From Corythucha ciliata (Eukaryota > Arthropoda > Insecta > Hemiptera > Tingidae): 64,000 nucleotides of DNA. The stretch's first letter is position 1. Each line of letters begins with the position of its first letter. A model generated the notes under the pieces. It made no database searches and was not told where the DNA came from. It saw only the letters and a program-made list of their open reading frames with translations. Positions 11,042 to 22,682 of the stretch are shown one piece after another. Position numbers and translations under genes: made by a program. The stretch covers positions 39,432,001 through 39,496,000 of the forward strand of contig CM075943.1 of assembly GCA_038030265.1 (NCBI GenBank), written 5' to 3'.

Positions 11042-13633
11042 TTACCGTTGACGCGACATTTCACGTAAATTTTGCCTTGAATGTGGCGAATCACGTGAGT
11101 GTTTTCCCGAATGTTGCGTTTTGCGCTGTTTGCTTTGTGCCACGACCTTTCGAAAGAGTTTTTTCCCCGTTTTGTGACAGCCCGACACAGTGAGGGTAGT
11201 TTTCCTTTTAAAAAATTGAATTTTGACGAGGAAATTGCCAGACTCACCCATGAAACTGACCATATACATATCGAATAGGTCGTTGTGGGGCGTTGCATCG
11301 TTATAGCAATCAATAACTCCCACAGTTGCCTCTAAATATGGTCGGTACATCTTTCAATTGCGTAAGTAATGTAAATTGTACCCCTAAAAAGATGATGGTC
11401 TAAGGCCACTCAAATTGGAGCTTACCCAGTTTGGCAACTGATAATGCCCCTCGTACTGGCTATTGTGGCACAGAAATGACAGCTTTTCACTATGAAACAT
11501 ACAAAAAGGTCTGAAAACTGTAGAATTATTCTTCAATTTGTGAGACAAATAATCCAATTTCACCCCAGAAAACTCAGCGGGAACATGTAATTTATCCTCC
11601 AGAGTCATCTATAAACATCTAAATCACCTTGAGCAGCCCGCGGGTAAAACGTATAAGCGACTGATTGCTGCAAAAAAAGAAAAAAATTAGTAAAAGTAAA
11701 CCAGAACGAGAAATTAATTTTCACACTATTTTTACTCTTTATTTGCATAAAACGACTCCCCTCTTAAACTACAACAGACCCAAGAGCCCAGAGAAAATTG
11801 TGAATTGAGTGCGGGATATTTCGACAGAAAACATCAAGAATGAACGCAATTGAAATGAGTATGAGGAGGGTGGAGCGGAGGGGCGAGAGGGTAGCCGGTA
11901 TTGCAGCCGTGAATTGGACTCGCGACACTTTAGCTTTTCGAATGACCATAAACGCTCAAATTCCGAAGCGAATTCTTGTTTGAATTGCGCAAAGGCTCGT
12001 GTTGTAATGTAACGTCCCCAAGTAGATTTTTCAGGGTTCGTTCAAATTATCAACGGTTCCCGCGCGACGAAACATTCCTCGTGAAAAAGTTGCGTTGCAA
12101 TGGCGAGGGTCGGTGGAGTGGGGTGGGGTTATTGGGAGTTTTTCCTCGTTCTATAAATTCGAAGGTTTTTCTTCACACACACACACACCCCCATGCAAAA
12201 AAAAGTTGTTTAGACTCGAAAAGAAAGTCTGACAGCTTTCTTATACCGAAAGACCAAGTTTGCCACTCGATGATGTTGATCGTAAACAGCGCTTCAAGAG
12301 TGATGAAATTTACTCCTCTCTCTCTCTGCTTCCTGAAAGTTGGACTTTCGCTACATTTTTAACGTGTTTATTTTCTGCAAGGCTGTGGATATGGTTCTGA
12401 CAAAATAACTCTTTAAAAAAACTTGTTTCCTTTTCGACGGCTGGCTTTTAAGAACATCCCCTTCTCACCGTTCACCCCGCTCACCTCTCACAGCCACCAA
12501 CGCTTCCCCGTTACTATGAACAGCGATAGACAACAATTCGACGAAAAAGTTAATTTCAAAAGCTTTACACACGCACAGATTTAGAAAATACTAACACTTT
12601 TTTTATACCACGTCAGGACAATCGTAAAAATAATGCTCCCTCTCGTTCGAGTTGTATACCCCTTCGGTTTAAATTGAAAAGTTATTAGTGAAGGGCTATT
12701 CCGGGACTCGTGGAGTGAAATAGAATTTCTCCTAAATCACACACGTGTCCCTTCCAAAAGGGTCTTTCGCAAACTAACAGCATATATACTCTGGGATAGG
12801 GAAATCAGGCAGGTTAGGTATATTGTTTTATGTAGAGGAAATGGTCGCTGGGGAGCTTCGTGTAGGTTGGAATGGTTGGATGTGAAATGAACAAGAAGGG
12901 GGAGGTGGGGACGGGGAATTCAATTTTGTTTCACAAATTTCTATCCTAACCTTCTCATAAAGTGACGAGAAAGTACTTACTTGTTGAACTGAGTAAACTT
13001 CTTCGATTGAGTAAGAGAAAGTATCCTTCTCGCCCTTCAAGAAATTCGTAGTTTAATAAATTGTATTTTACATTTGGATCTCTTTCCCTCTCTGCTACTC
13101 CTTCAAGGATCAAGATCGTGTAAAAGAAAATTGATTTAAACGCAGAATCCATTTTCATTGCAAAGAAAAAAAAAAACGTCGTTGTTTGACATTTCAATCA
13201 TCACCGCCCCTATCTAGAAAAGAATCAACAAGAAGGGAGGAGGTTGAGGAGGAAGCTTTTCTGTCAAATCAAAGGCACAGCGCGAGAAAATAACTTTCTC
13301 GTCCGAAATAATTTAATTTTCCTCCGTTTCAGAAAGTGGGTCATTACAAGTTTTGCTTTGTCCCAGGAGGGGTGGGAGGAGGGTTCCGGTTCATGTTAAA
13401 ACGAGTAATATGACGATGTGACACCGATGAGAGACGTTTTTAAAGTTGAGGGAAAGAATGTTTTGATTTTATTGGATAATTAAACTTGATGAGTCTGAAC
13501 TCGTCAGTCTACCGTAATACCAAACAACAAAAATGAAAATAAATAAATAAATTAGCACAAGCCGTCTAAACGTTGCGTCGGAACAACTAGGCTTGAGTAT
13601 GTTATTGACAAGTCCGTACCTGCTTTGGCTATA
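11042..13633. other. Gene-poor stretch
   Basis: No gene recognised. It holds a (CA)n tract at 12172-12187 and one member of a diffuse dispersed repeat (12840-13170). Pyrimidine- and purine-rich tracts are common. Confidence 0.4.
12840..13170 (-). repeat. Diffuse dispersed repeat, copy 1
   Basis: It resembles 18545-18830 in the same orientation. Both have a GGTTGG-rich left part, a CCCTCYCT pyrimidine block, a GATTT-rich segment, and end in CATTTTCATT/GATTTCATC followed by an A-tract. Similarity is patchy and judged by eye. An old retroposed sequence is possible; no RNA polymerase III boxes were identified. Confidence 0.3.
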
Positions 13634-14928
13634 ACAGGGTGTAACGGAAAAGTCTGGCATAAATGAAATGGGTAATTTTTGGTCACATTTGGAACCAAAG
13701 TGACCCTATGCACCATGGTCCGATTACTTATGGTTTGGAGATAATCGGGGTTTTCCTAATTTTTAATGCACCCGCGGCTTTCCTTAGTAAATCGTCTATA
13801 TCTGATGAAAAAATGGTCTCATTGAAATTTAAAAGAAGTCATTGGAAAGAGCACTAAATTCTCTGTAGGATTGGATATTTTCATCTCTAAATCGATCAAT
13901 ATTTAAGTGCTTAAATTGCTGCTGAACAGCCAACTTCTTAGATTTCCAGAAAACTCCTAGTCTTTCAGCCAGCTGTCAATTCTTTTATGGCCCTCGTAGG
14001 AAGTGTCAAAAATTTTTAAAAACTTCTACTGTTTGTCAGCTTTCGAATGGCCTGCTTAGTTCTGGATTATTCTTTTTTTCTCCCGAGATAGAAGCAAAAA
14101 CGCACAAAAAAAGTCCCCAAAAGTATCCGTTTTTATGCACGCCTTCAGGCAAGGCAATTGCTTCCACGAGCGCGCCCTCGGCCTCTTCAGTTAGTTACAA
14201 ATTCCCGTTGTGAGCTTGGATGGAGCCTTGGGTTGGATTCCGCTATTATATTGAAATAATAAAACAATAAAATAAATAATTCTTGTTTGTTAAGAAATGT
14301 GATTGTGCAAATAAATAAATAAAAAATAAATAACACCCACATCCACCACCAACCGCATTACAATCACCATGAACTGGAGAGGCCGAGGGCGCGTTCGCGG
14401 AAGCAATTGCTCGCTGAAGGCATGCTTAAAAACGGATACTTTTGGTGGTTTTTTCCCGCGTTTTTGCTTCTATATCGGAAGAAAAAAAGAATAATCCAGA
14501 ACTAAGCAGACCATTCGAAAGCTGACAAACAGTAGAAGTTTTTAATAATTTTTGACACTTCCTACGAGGGCCATAAAAGAATTGACAGCTGGCTGAAAGA
14601 CTAGGAGTTTTCTGGAAATCTAAGAAGTTGGCTGTTCAGCAGCAATTTAAGCACTTAAATATTGATCGATTTAGAGATGAAAATATCCAATCCTATAGAG
14701 AATTTAGTGCTCTTTCCAATGGCTTCTTTTAAATTTCAATGAGACCATTTTTTCATCAGGTACACACGATTTACTAAGGAAAACCGTGGGTACATTAAAA
14801 ATTAGGAAAACCCCGATTATCTCCAAAACCATAAGTAATCAGACCATGGTGTATAGGGTCATTTTGGTTCCAAATGTGACCAAGAATCACCCATTTCATT
14901 TATGCCAGACTTTTCCGTTACACCCTGT
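13634..14928. mobile_element. 1.3-kb fold-back transposon
   Basis: Arms 13634-14190 and 14372-14928 are inverted copies of about 555 bp. They begin ACAGGGTGTAACGGAAAAG at each outer end and finish near GCCCTCGGCCTCT at the hinge. Arm identity is high, with scattered substitutions. The 180-bp unpaired centre (14191-14371) is AT-rich with AAATAAATAAAT runs. No coding frame is recognised and no unambiguous target duplication could be assigned (flanks CTATAA and TAGAAC). Confidence 0.85.
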
Positions 14929-15419
14929 AGAACGATAGTTTAGATCCAGTAAAAGCAAAAATTCGACAAATGAGGACCGGAACTTTAGAAGTGGCTTTTT
15001 GGAATTGAAACTTTATGAAACTTGCGCAGTTGTATCTCATTCTCATTAGCCCGTAAATTTCGCCAGTGTAAACAACTACAAATTGGTTTGCTATTTATCG
15101 TTTAATTGAAATTTTGCTTTAGAATCAAATTGATCAGCTCCTAAAGTGTTTGTCTGAATATCGTGTTCATTCAGCGGCCAAACAAACGGCGTGATCAATA
15201 AGTATTTCCTATACCTACGTTTAACGTATACGTATAAATGCTAAAAACCGTGAATAAGGCAATTTTGAGACAATATAGGCTCGGAACTGAATGATTGCGT
15301 CAACAAACAGCCGTGAAATCACTATTTAACAGGAAAAAGCTGCGAAATTGTAAAGCAATAATTTTGCATTTTAATGTAATTAAGTATAGAAGTGTCTTTG
15401 AATGACTTACAGCAGATAA

Positions 15420-16680
15420 GGCATTCAATAGACAATGCTCGGCCTTTTCCCGCTAAAAATTTCTGGCGACGATACAGGCGCATTTGCTAGTGACCATGTA
15501 ACGTCTTGATGATGGTTTCAAACGCTATCATATGATACGGATTTTTCATACGGTGGGCTCTCGGAATATTTCAGGTATTAACATAATAATGCGAAATTGC
15601 AAGTTTCTTGTCCTTATAATTGCGAAAAAGCAAGTTTCTGGACCTTTTTTTTTTCAAGGGTGCGAACCGTAGGTAAACCAGCCCCGACTGCGCCTAAGTA
15701 ATTGAAACATTCAAGGATGAAAATATTTTTGAGTTTGTTGGGGTCCTAATTTGAGAGAAATTACAAGTTTCGTAGCTCAGCAACCCCAAAATTGACCGTA
15801 TTCAAGCAAAATTTGCTTGTTCATGGGGGTCAACCTCGAGCTAGCGTAAAAATACCGTCAAAACGCGGTATCTATGGCGTTATAACATTATTTGTGATAG
15901 AACGTCCTTAGTTACCGCTTGCGTTAATTTTTTAACGCTCGCTCATGGTTGACCCCAAGGTCTCAATTTACTCAAAATTGAGTGTTTTGGGGCCTTTTTT
16001 TTGTGTGGATACATCCATAGTTTCGTTAAAGGGTACATTTTCTCAAAGTTTAGAAGTTCTCGCTGGCGATCTGACTATGCGCATTTCACTCTAAACCCGC
16101 TCCTTCTTCGGCATCCTTTCTGATCTAAATTCTTGTGAAAATACAAAATTCTGGTACCTATTCATTTCAGAGAAATTACAAGTTTCTGGACTTTTTGTTT
16201 AGTGTCCGTGGACCCCGGTTCAGCTGGCCCCGAGAGTGCTCGGCCGGAAACAACGTGGCACAATGACGTGGGGAATGACTTTTTACTCTCGCCAGTCGTT
16301 TTCAAAGCACCCAAAGGTATGTGTTTGTCAACAGCTAGCTCTGCTGTGAGCCCCTGGCCCACGGAAAATTTCTGGCGATCTCAGAAGTGTCATCTCCTAG
16401 ACCATAAAAAACGTCCTGTGCAGGTGCCAGACACGATCAAATGACCCGGATTTTTCACACTGTGGGCACCCGGACTATCGTATTTTGGGGTTTCTCATCA
16501 CGGGAAATGGGGAAATCGAAACGAATTTTCCATCAGACGAACAGTTGACGAAGTTCTCCCCGTGTTTCCGGCCATTTTGGCTCGTTTTCCGGGGCCCCAC
16601 GAATTTTCCTGTGGGGACCGGCCACGTTATCATCAGTACGGATTTACAATGAAGCGCGTCCAACGTACGCTAAACAAGTC
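15420..16680. repeat. Degenerate minisatellite, family A, with larger repeat
   Basis: Recurring variants of GAAATTGCAAGTTTCTGG alternate with a larger unit. Two copies of the larger unit, near 15440-15560 and 16350-16490, share AAATTTCTGGCGA and CGGATTTTTCA-A-TGTGGGC. Near 16560-16640 the unit CTCGTTTTCCGGGGCCCC appears; it recurs at 21590-21800. Family A also occurs at 38920-39430 and 42240-43380. Confidence 0.6.
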
Positions 16681-19600
16681 ACTTAGAGTGGAAAGAACCT
16701 TTTTTCTCAAACAATCAGCTTGAAAATTATTACTTACTGAAAATTATAACACGGTCAATTTAAACGGGGAAATTTTCATAATAGTCCTAGAGCCTTAATT
16801 TTGGTTGTAAATTAATAATTTTGCCCTACAGAAACTGACTTGTCATCTGCTCGACATCACACTTCTATCTACAGTGATTTATCTGTCGGAATTCAGAAAG
16901 TCGTGATTAAAGCCCTGAAATTGACAAGGTAGCAGACAGATCCTGATTCCATTATGTTATGTGCCTTTTCCGGAAAAGTATCTTTATCCCAAAATATCCC
17001 AAAATATGGAAATATTCGAAGGTTTGTAAGGTGCTGAGCGGTTGGGGTGTAATACTCTCCCCTCCCCTTGTCAAGACTACAGTGCTAGGTCCGCGCGTGC
17101 CTCGGGGCCTCCAATTCACTTCCGCTTTCTCTCGTTAATTGTTTTCTTGTCACCCCCACGCCCTCTTCCTTAATAATATGGATCCTGCTCTGCTCAGGCA
17201 ACGTCAATTTTATTTCGTAGCTGCTAGCTCTACTAATTTGACACTGAAAGACGTGAGAAGGCGCTTTTTTTTCTGCTCTTGTACTCCCTCCCTGCCGTGT
17301 CAATGTCACTCTACTCAGTCCTCATCACTAACTTACGGACTTTAAAGAGAATATACACTTCCTAGCTGCAGTGTATACATTTATGGAATTCTTTCTAATT
17401 TCACCTGGCCGAACAATAATTTTTAGGGGCACAAAATGCGTGTTATGAAGACAAAGAGTTGGAGTGGAGTTGGTTTCCGCTGGAAAATTTACCGGTTGTG
17501 GGGCCGAAAATCAAAATTCCGAAGTCTAATTTACCGTTTCTGGGTGTTAAATGATGGATTCCTCCGGGCTAAATTGTAATTTCCTGGTGGAGGATGGCCT
17601 GCTATTATGAAATTCTATATGGCTGAATAGTTCTTAGGCTCATCGTTGATGAGTCGTAAGTAACAGAATACATTGCTGGATTTTTTTCGTGCCCCTAATT
17701 GAGTGTGACAAGGATTTTTCTTTTAAGTACCACTTCAAGTTCATTTCTATCCCAACCCCCCGATAGTGACGACCCCTCCCCCTCCCCCTCAATCTCGGTC
17801 TTGTCCTCAGTATTTGGGCTTTTTTAACGGATTTTACGAGTAACCAGTGAGCATAATTCATCAGCCATCTGACTCACAAACGAGAAACCGCTTTACAATA
17901 ATTATCCCTCAAGATTTAATGACACACTTCGATAATTTATAGGACGAAACGATTTATGCGACAGCCTTTAGTTCTCTTCGAAGCCAATTTCTAATGGCTC
18001 CGAATTATTTTTCGCGGTTCTTAGAAAATTTGTTTGGCAACAAAAATAGGCTCGTAAAATTCGTGAAAAAGCATTCCAGCCAAATGATTAACGCCGGTCA
18101 CTCTTGAGACCGACCCCAGAACCATTTCTCGACGTTGGAAATTGTTTGAAAGCACCTATTTATTGAGTTATAGCCGTGTTTGTTCCTTTTGGAAACCCCC
18201 TCCTGCAAGCGTTGATATGATTATGAGGGCTGATGGGGGGGGGGGAGTCCAGTGGGTGGCAGGATAGAGGTCCTGTTTTGCTCTCTTTTCTACCTCGACC
18301 CCGCCTCCTTCCAGCGACGACGATCCCTAACCATTGTCGACACTCTTTTGACCCTCACACTCACTACCATGCCAAACCTTTCGTACCAATCGTGCAGTCT
18401 AAATGATTTACAGCGACGACTTTTCAAAATATACGGAGCCTATTTTGCATCCCTTTTCAATACCTCTGCGAATCTACCCCCTACCCAACAACCACTCAAC
18501 CCTGTTCAACAGTCCCCCGAAAACTGATGTCGATGGATTCTGAGGTGGTTGAAAAAGGAGGTTGGTTGGGCGGGTGGAATGTTGAAAGCTTTCACCAATT
18601 TTCGACATTTCCAATTTAAATCTCGTAAAAATAACGTCCAGTTTACTGTCCAAAAGATCTTCTTCATAATATCTAATTCATGCTGAACTTTAGGTTTGCC
18701 GTCCTGTAGATTCCCTCCCTCTCTCTTCTCCAAAGTGAGGATTTGCAAAAATATTGATTCTAGGATTTTTCGGGTGTGTAAGTTGTAAAACGCACGCGAT
18801 TTCATCTTGATGGCAAAAAAAAAAAAAAAAAATGAATTCCGTTGGCAAGTGCTTCTAGCTCTTTCCTCACCAACCACCCAATATTATTTTTTTTCCCAGT
18901 ATTTTTGTTTTGCAGCTCACCCTCTTGAATAGAACTTTTAAAAAAATGAATGATGGGAGGGAAAGTTTACTTTGAATTTATTCCGACCGTCTCATTATCA
19001 TACAACTTGAATATTCTTGAATATCCCCACCCCCGGTTCCACGTCTCGTTTTTCAAAATTGATTAAACAGAACAAAAAAGGTTCAGTTTTCTTTCCTTTT
19101 TTTCGCAATTGTTCGGGTCCTGACTCTCAAACAGCACATGTCATCACCAAATGAGTTTCTAACTCCGTATTATATATTATATATTTATTATATATTATAT
19201 ATTTTCTTCTAATTTATAAACTGGTGCACGAATCCAATGTATGTGAGTATTATAGGATTGGATTTGACTGTAATGTTCAGTTTCAAACATCACCAACTGG
19301 ATTGTTTAGTGCATTATATCGCCTTCATGCCGGAAGAATGGCGATATTAAAATTGAAACTATGCAATTTTCCAACTCACTTAAGCGAATATATAACTAGC
19401 ATCGACAAGGCATATAGCGTGCTCGGCATATTCCAACAATGCCGTTAGTTACTACACATTACTTCAGTTATTATCGTTGTTTTCATACGCTCGTTGGTAA
19501 ATAACTAACATGAAGAGATAAATGGTTTAATATGGGGCGGAAGAACGATCCTGAAAAAAAAACTAGGTTTTTCTCCTCTGTGCACTCATTCTGCAATACG

Positions 19601-20875
19601 GGTAAATCGTTTTCATTCAGTTGCCACATCCTTTCTTTCTATGGTGTCCAGAGCGGTCGACGGTTAAAGGAGAGATATGAACGTTTAGGCTAGTGGTCAG
19701 CCGAGCTGATCATCTGGAAAACCACTTGTTTCTTGGAATGAAATAATTTTGTAATGGAGGGGGGGGGAGACAAAATGCTCTCACTCTTTCCTTTCCGGCA
19801 CTATAGATAATATTCCACACCTGGAAGGATTTAACTCGTGGGAGCACGGTTGAATTTTCATAACACAAACTGAGAGAGGAGAGGCTGGGGAGTTTTCATT
19901 CACGGTGTGAGCCCTGCGGTTCATCCTTGTTTCCAGACAGTTTTTTTTCTTCTTCTTCTTCTTCTTCTATTGACGAAATAAAAAGATAAAAAGAAAAATT
20001 TGAATAAAAATGACTCAAGGTTCGTCGACAAACTTAGAACTTAGCAATTCCGGACATTTTCATAATTCTGTAGATTCAAACTTTTGAAGTGAAATGTACC
20101 GGAATAAACAAGAGAGAGAGAGTGATTGAGAGAGAAAAAAACAAAAAAACTAGGAGACAAAACATAATCTAGAAATAATATTTTTTAAACGCCCCCCTAC
20201 CACTCTGTCCTTTTTTTTCTGGATCACCCGTGAAATAAGAGACGAAGGGCGAGGTTTTTTTTTTTTTTTTTCTTTTCTCCCAAGAGGGGTTTGTTCCCCA
20301 TCTTCCTTCAATCAAACAAACAGGTAAAAAGAATGGGACAGAGAAAAAAGGAAGTCTGGCACTCTTTCTGTTGGAATATGGTGCGAGGGAAAAGCGGCTT
20401 CACAAAATTCACATCTCTTATAAGAAAGCCTCTTCTCACACCTGTCCTCAGTTCGGATGTGTAACCAGATCAAGGTACTTTAAAATGTGGTTGATTTTTA
20501 AAGAAAGAGTGAAATATGAAAAGGAAGGAACAAGGGGTGAAAAGACAAGGTGGAGGCACCTCAATCTGCCGTCACTTCTACGATGTCACCAGTCAGTAGG
20601 AGTATTTTCCATTATAATCCATCAAATAACCATTTATGTAATCAAACAGTATCCTCTCGGTGAAAAATGACCAGATTTTGGCATTTGTAGTTAGTTTTGA
20701 GAACTATAAATTCTGTTTTAGTGCCTAATACAAAGGGTGACAAGATGTAAAAGTGGTTTCCGAGGACGCCTGACACGGAAAGCATATAGGACAAATCTGT
20801 AAGACGCCTAAAAACAAATATACATCAGTTTTACATAGGTTTTTCGAATAGGCCAACCCTGTGGATATGATTCCG
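16681..20875. other. Gene-poor stretch with simple repeats
   Basis: No gene recognised. Simple sequence includes an A-tract at 18813-18831, a TATATTA-rich block at 19171-19205, (TTC)n at 19948-19969 and T-tracts at 20257-20271. The 18545-18830 segment is the second member of the diffuse repeat at 12840-13170. Confidence 0.4.
18545..18830 (-). repeat. Diffuse dispersed repeat, copy 2
   Basis: Counterpart of 12840-13170, with the same order of landmarks (GGTTGG-rich, TTCCCTCCCTCTCTCTTCTCC block, A-tract at the right end). Weak by-eye similarity only. Confidence 0.3.
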
Positions 20876-21062
20876 GAAAGAACCAAACGCCTTGAAATTT
20901 GATTTATGAAATAACAAATATCTGTGAAATTGGGGTTCAGAGGTGTCAAACCCACGAATTTGCGATTTTAAAGAGTGAAAATCCGCAAAACTTGGGGTTT
21001 GTAAGAGCCAAAATGACGAAATTTTGAGTTCGACTATGCCAAATCCATGAATTTGGTTTTCG
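20876..21062. repeat. About 31-bp degenerate tandem repeat, family E
   Basis: Six or so units of the form AAATCCRYGAATTTGGGTTY-RARAGTGCC follow each other at 30-32 bp spacing. The same word pattern is seen at the outer ends of the large palindrome (28310-28470 and its mirror 33600-33760) and weakly at 37790-37870. On the minus strand it keeps a frame open, which explains a 105-codon reading frame here. Confidence 0.55.
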
Positions 21063-21071
21063 CGACAGCCC

Positions 21072-21518
21072 AATGGGGAACTTGCATGAATCTCAGATTG
21101 GGTAGAAAAGCATACCGGTGATTTGACTCGTGAACTGAAGGATAACAACGGAAGTTGTAACCCGATTGGTGCGTTTTAAGATTTTTAAAAAAGGTTCAAA
21201 GTTCTGCAGAAGAGGATGGATGGTGCGAGGGGAAATGACGTAAATACTTACTTGTGAAGCATTTGAGGGAACTCTACAATTGTTTGTTTACAAATAACAT
21301 GAAAAATGTTCCCCCATTAAACTCGTCTAACCCCTTCTTCCCCGCATCATCCATTTCAATAAGTAAGTTTTTACGTAATCGAACCCCCACTCAAAATTTT
21401 TAAAAATTCCCTAAAAATGCATCCTTGACTGATTTCAAAGTTTAATGTGAGCAATAGACTTGTGGAAGAGCCCTCTTTAAGCAACACCAACTTTTGAAAA
21501 ATGTGCAAGTTCCCCATT
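21072..21518. mobile_element. MITE with AATGGGGAACTTGCA ends, copy A
   Basis: The outer ends AATGGGGAACTTGCA (21072-21086) and complement TGCAAGTTCCCCATT (21504-21518) form a 15-bp inverted repeat. The interior aligns, in opposite orientation, with 38053-38546. Shared landmarks are AGAAAAG-ATACCG, CCCGATTG, GGATGGATGGTG, GAGTGGGGGTT, TTGCTCACATTAAA and GAGGGCTCTTC. This is therefore a dispersed DNA element of 450-500 bp without coding capacity. Confidence 0.7.
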
Positions 21519-21589
21519 ATGGCCGTTCGAATTAAACGAACCAGCTGAAACTTATTTTCTATAGAGCCAAAGCCGTTTTTTTTTTTGAT

Positions 21590-21800
21590 AATGCAATAAG
21601 AATCCCCGAAATATGTGATTATATTATCTTGGGGTTCCTCGCCACGGGAAGTCCAAAAATTGAAACGGATTTTACTTTAACGGGTTATCCCTGTTATCCC
21701 GGCAATTTTGGCCGCTTCAGCTCGTTTTCCGGGCCCCCTCAGAATCTTCCCGTGGACAGTGGCTCCGTGGACATCAGCCCTCGACTTAAGCGGCGGCCGT
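21590..21800. repeat. Copy of the CTCGTTTTCCGG repeat
   Basis: Parallels 16480-16640. Both contain TTGGGGTTYCTC--CACGGGAA, then AAACGRATTTT, then GGCC-TTTTGGC, CTCGTTTTCCGGG and a CCCGTGG-type end. Divergent dispersed repeat of unknown kind. Confidence 0.45.
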
Positions 21801-22089
21801 GTAGTGGAGAAATTCGGCCAAAACCAATGACTTATATACGCGAAACGCTCACTTTTAATTGACGCACCCTGAAGGGCGTTTATTCCAAGACCTCCTCATT
21901 TCGTTGAAATCCATTTAAAGCTCAAAATTCCGTCAGACATCCGTCAAAAGTATTCCATCCCGTTGAGACAATCCGTCAAATAGGAAATAAATTGAGTAGC
22001 GTGCTACGGTAGTGGTGACGGCAACTGACAGACCAAGGCCCCTCATAAATAAATAGGGATTTTTAGGTTCTATTTCCATGATTTTAGGA

Positions 22090-22270
22090 ACAAAATTCCT
22101 AGGCTAGAATTGAGGAACATTTGCTAATTCGCTAATGATGGCCCACTTACGGCTAAGCCGCTACGCACTGTTTATCGGCGTAAAATGCGTGAAAAAGAGG
22201 TAAATCATGACCTATAAAGTGATCAAAAACGCTCACCCTCGGCTAAAATTGAGAATAACTGGAGGACAAA
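22090..22270. repeat. Short array of family B minisatellite
   Basis: Variants of GCTAATTCGCGGCTAAAATTGAGAA occur at roughly 30-bp steps. It is the same family as at 25130-25260, 25970-26730 and 59040-60040. Confidence 0.5.
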
Positions 22271-22619
22271 GATATCCGCTAACTTGTGACTAGAAAAAAA
22301 GTAATAAAAAGTTTTGTTCCGACAGCAGCCTGACGGGAAAAGTGCATTTCATTCATGCGACAATCGAGTCAAACCTCATAACGAATTTATTAATCAATTA
22401 ACGAACGATAATTATTAATCAATTATGAATGACATTTAGGCCGTGATATAGAAAGTCAAAATCATAAAATCGTGTTTCTTTTTACCTCAGGCCCCTTTTT
22501 TGGCACCAACTGAGGGGGAACAAAATTATGAAAAATGAAACAGAGTCGGTTTGATTGCCTATACGATATGGGAAGGCGGACTCTTGTTAGAGGAGTTATT
22601 TGCAATTAAAATCTTTCTT

Positions 22620-22682
22620 CCGGCCTAAATTTCATTCATAATTGATTGATAATTATCGTTCTAACTTATGAGGTTTGACTCG
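22620..22682. repeat. 63-bp direct repeat, left copy
   Basis: Identical to 24335-24397 over 63 bases, starting CCGGCCTAAATTTCATTC and ending GAGGTTTGACTCG. It directly abuts the 3' end of the LINE and is interpreted as its target-site duplication. Confidence 0.85.
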
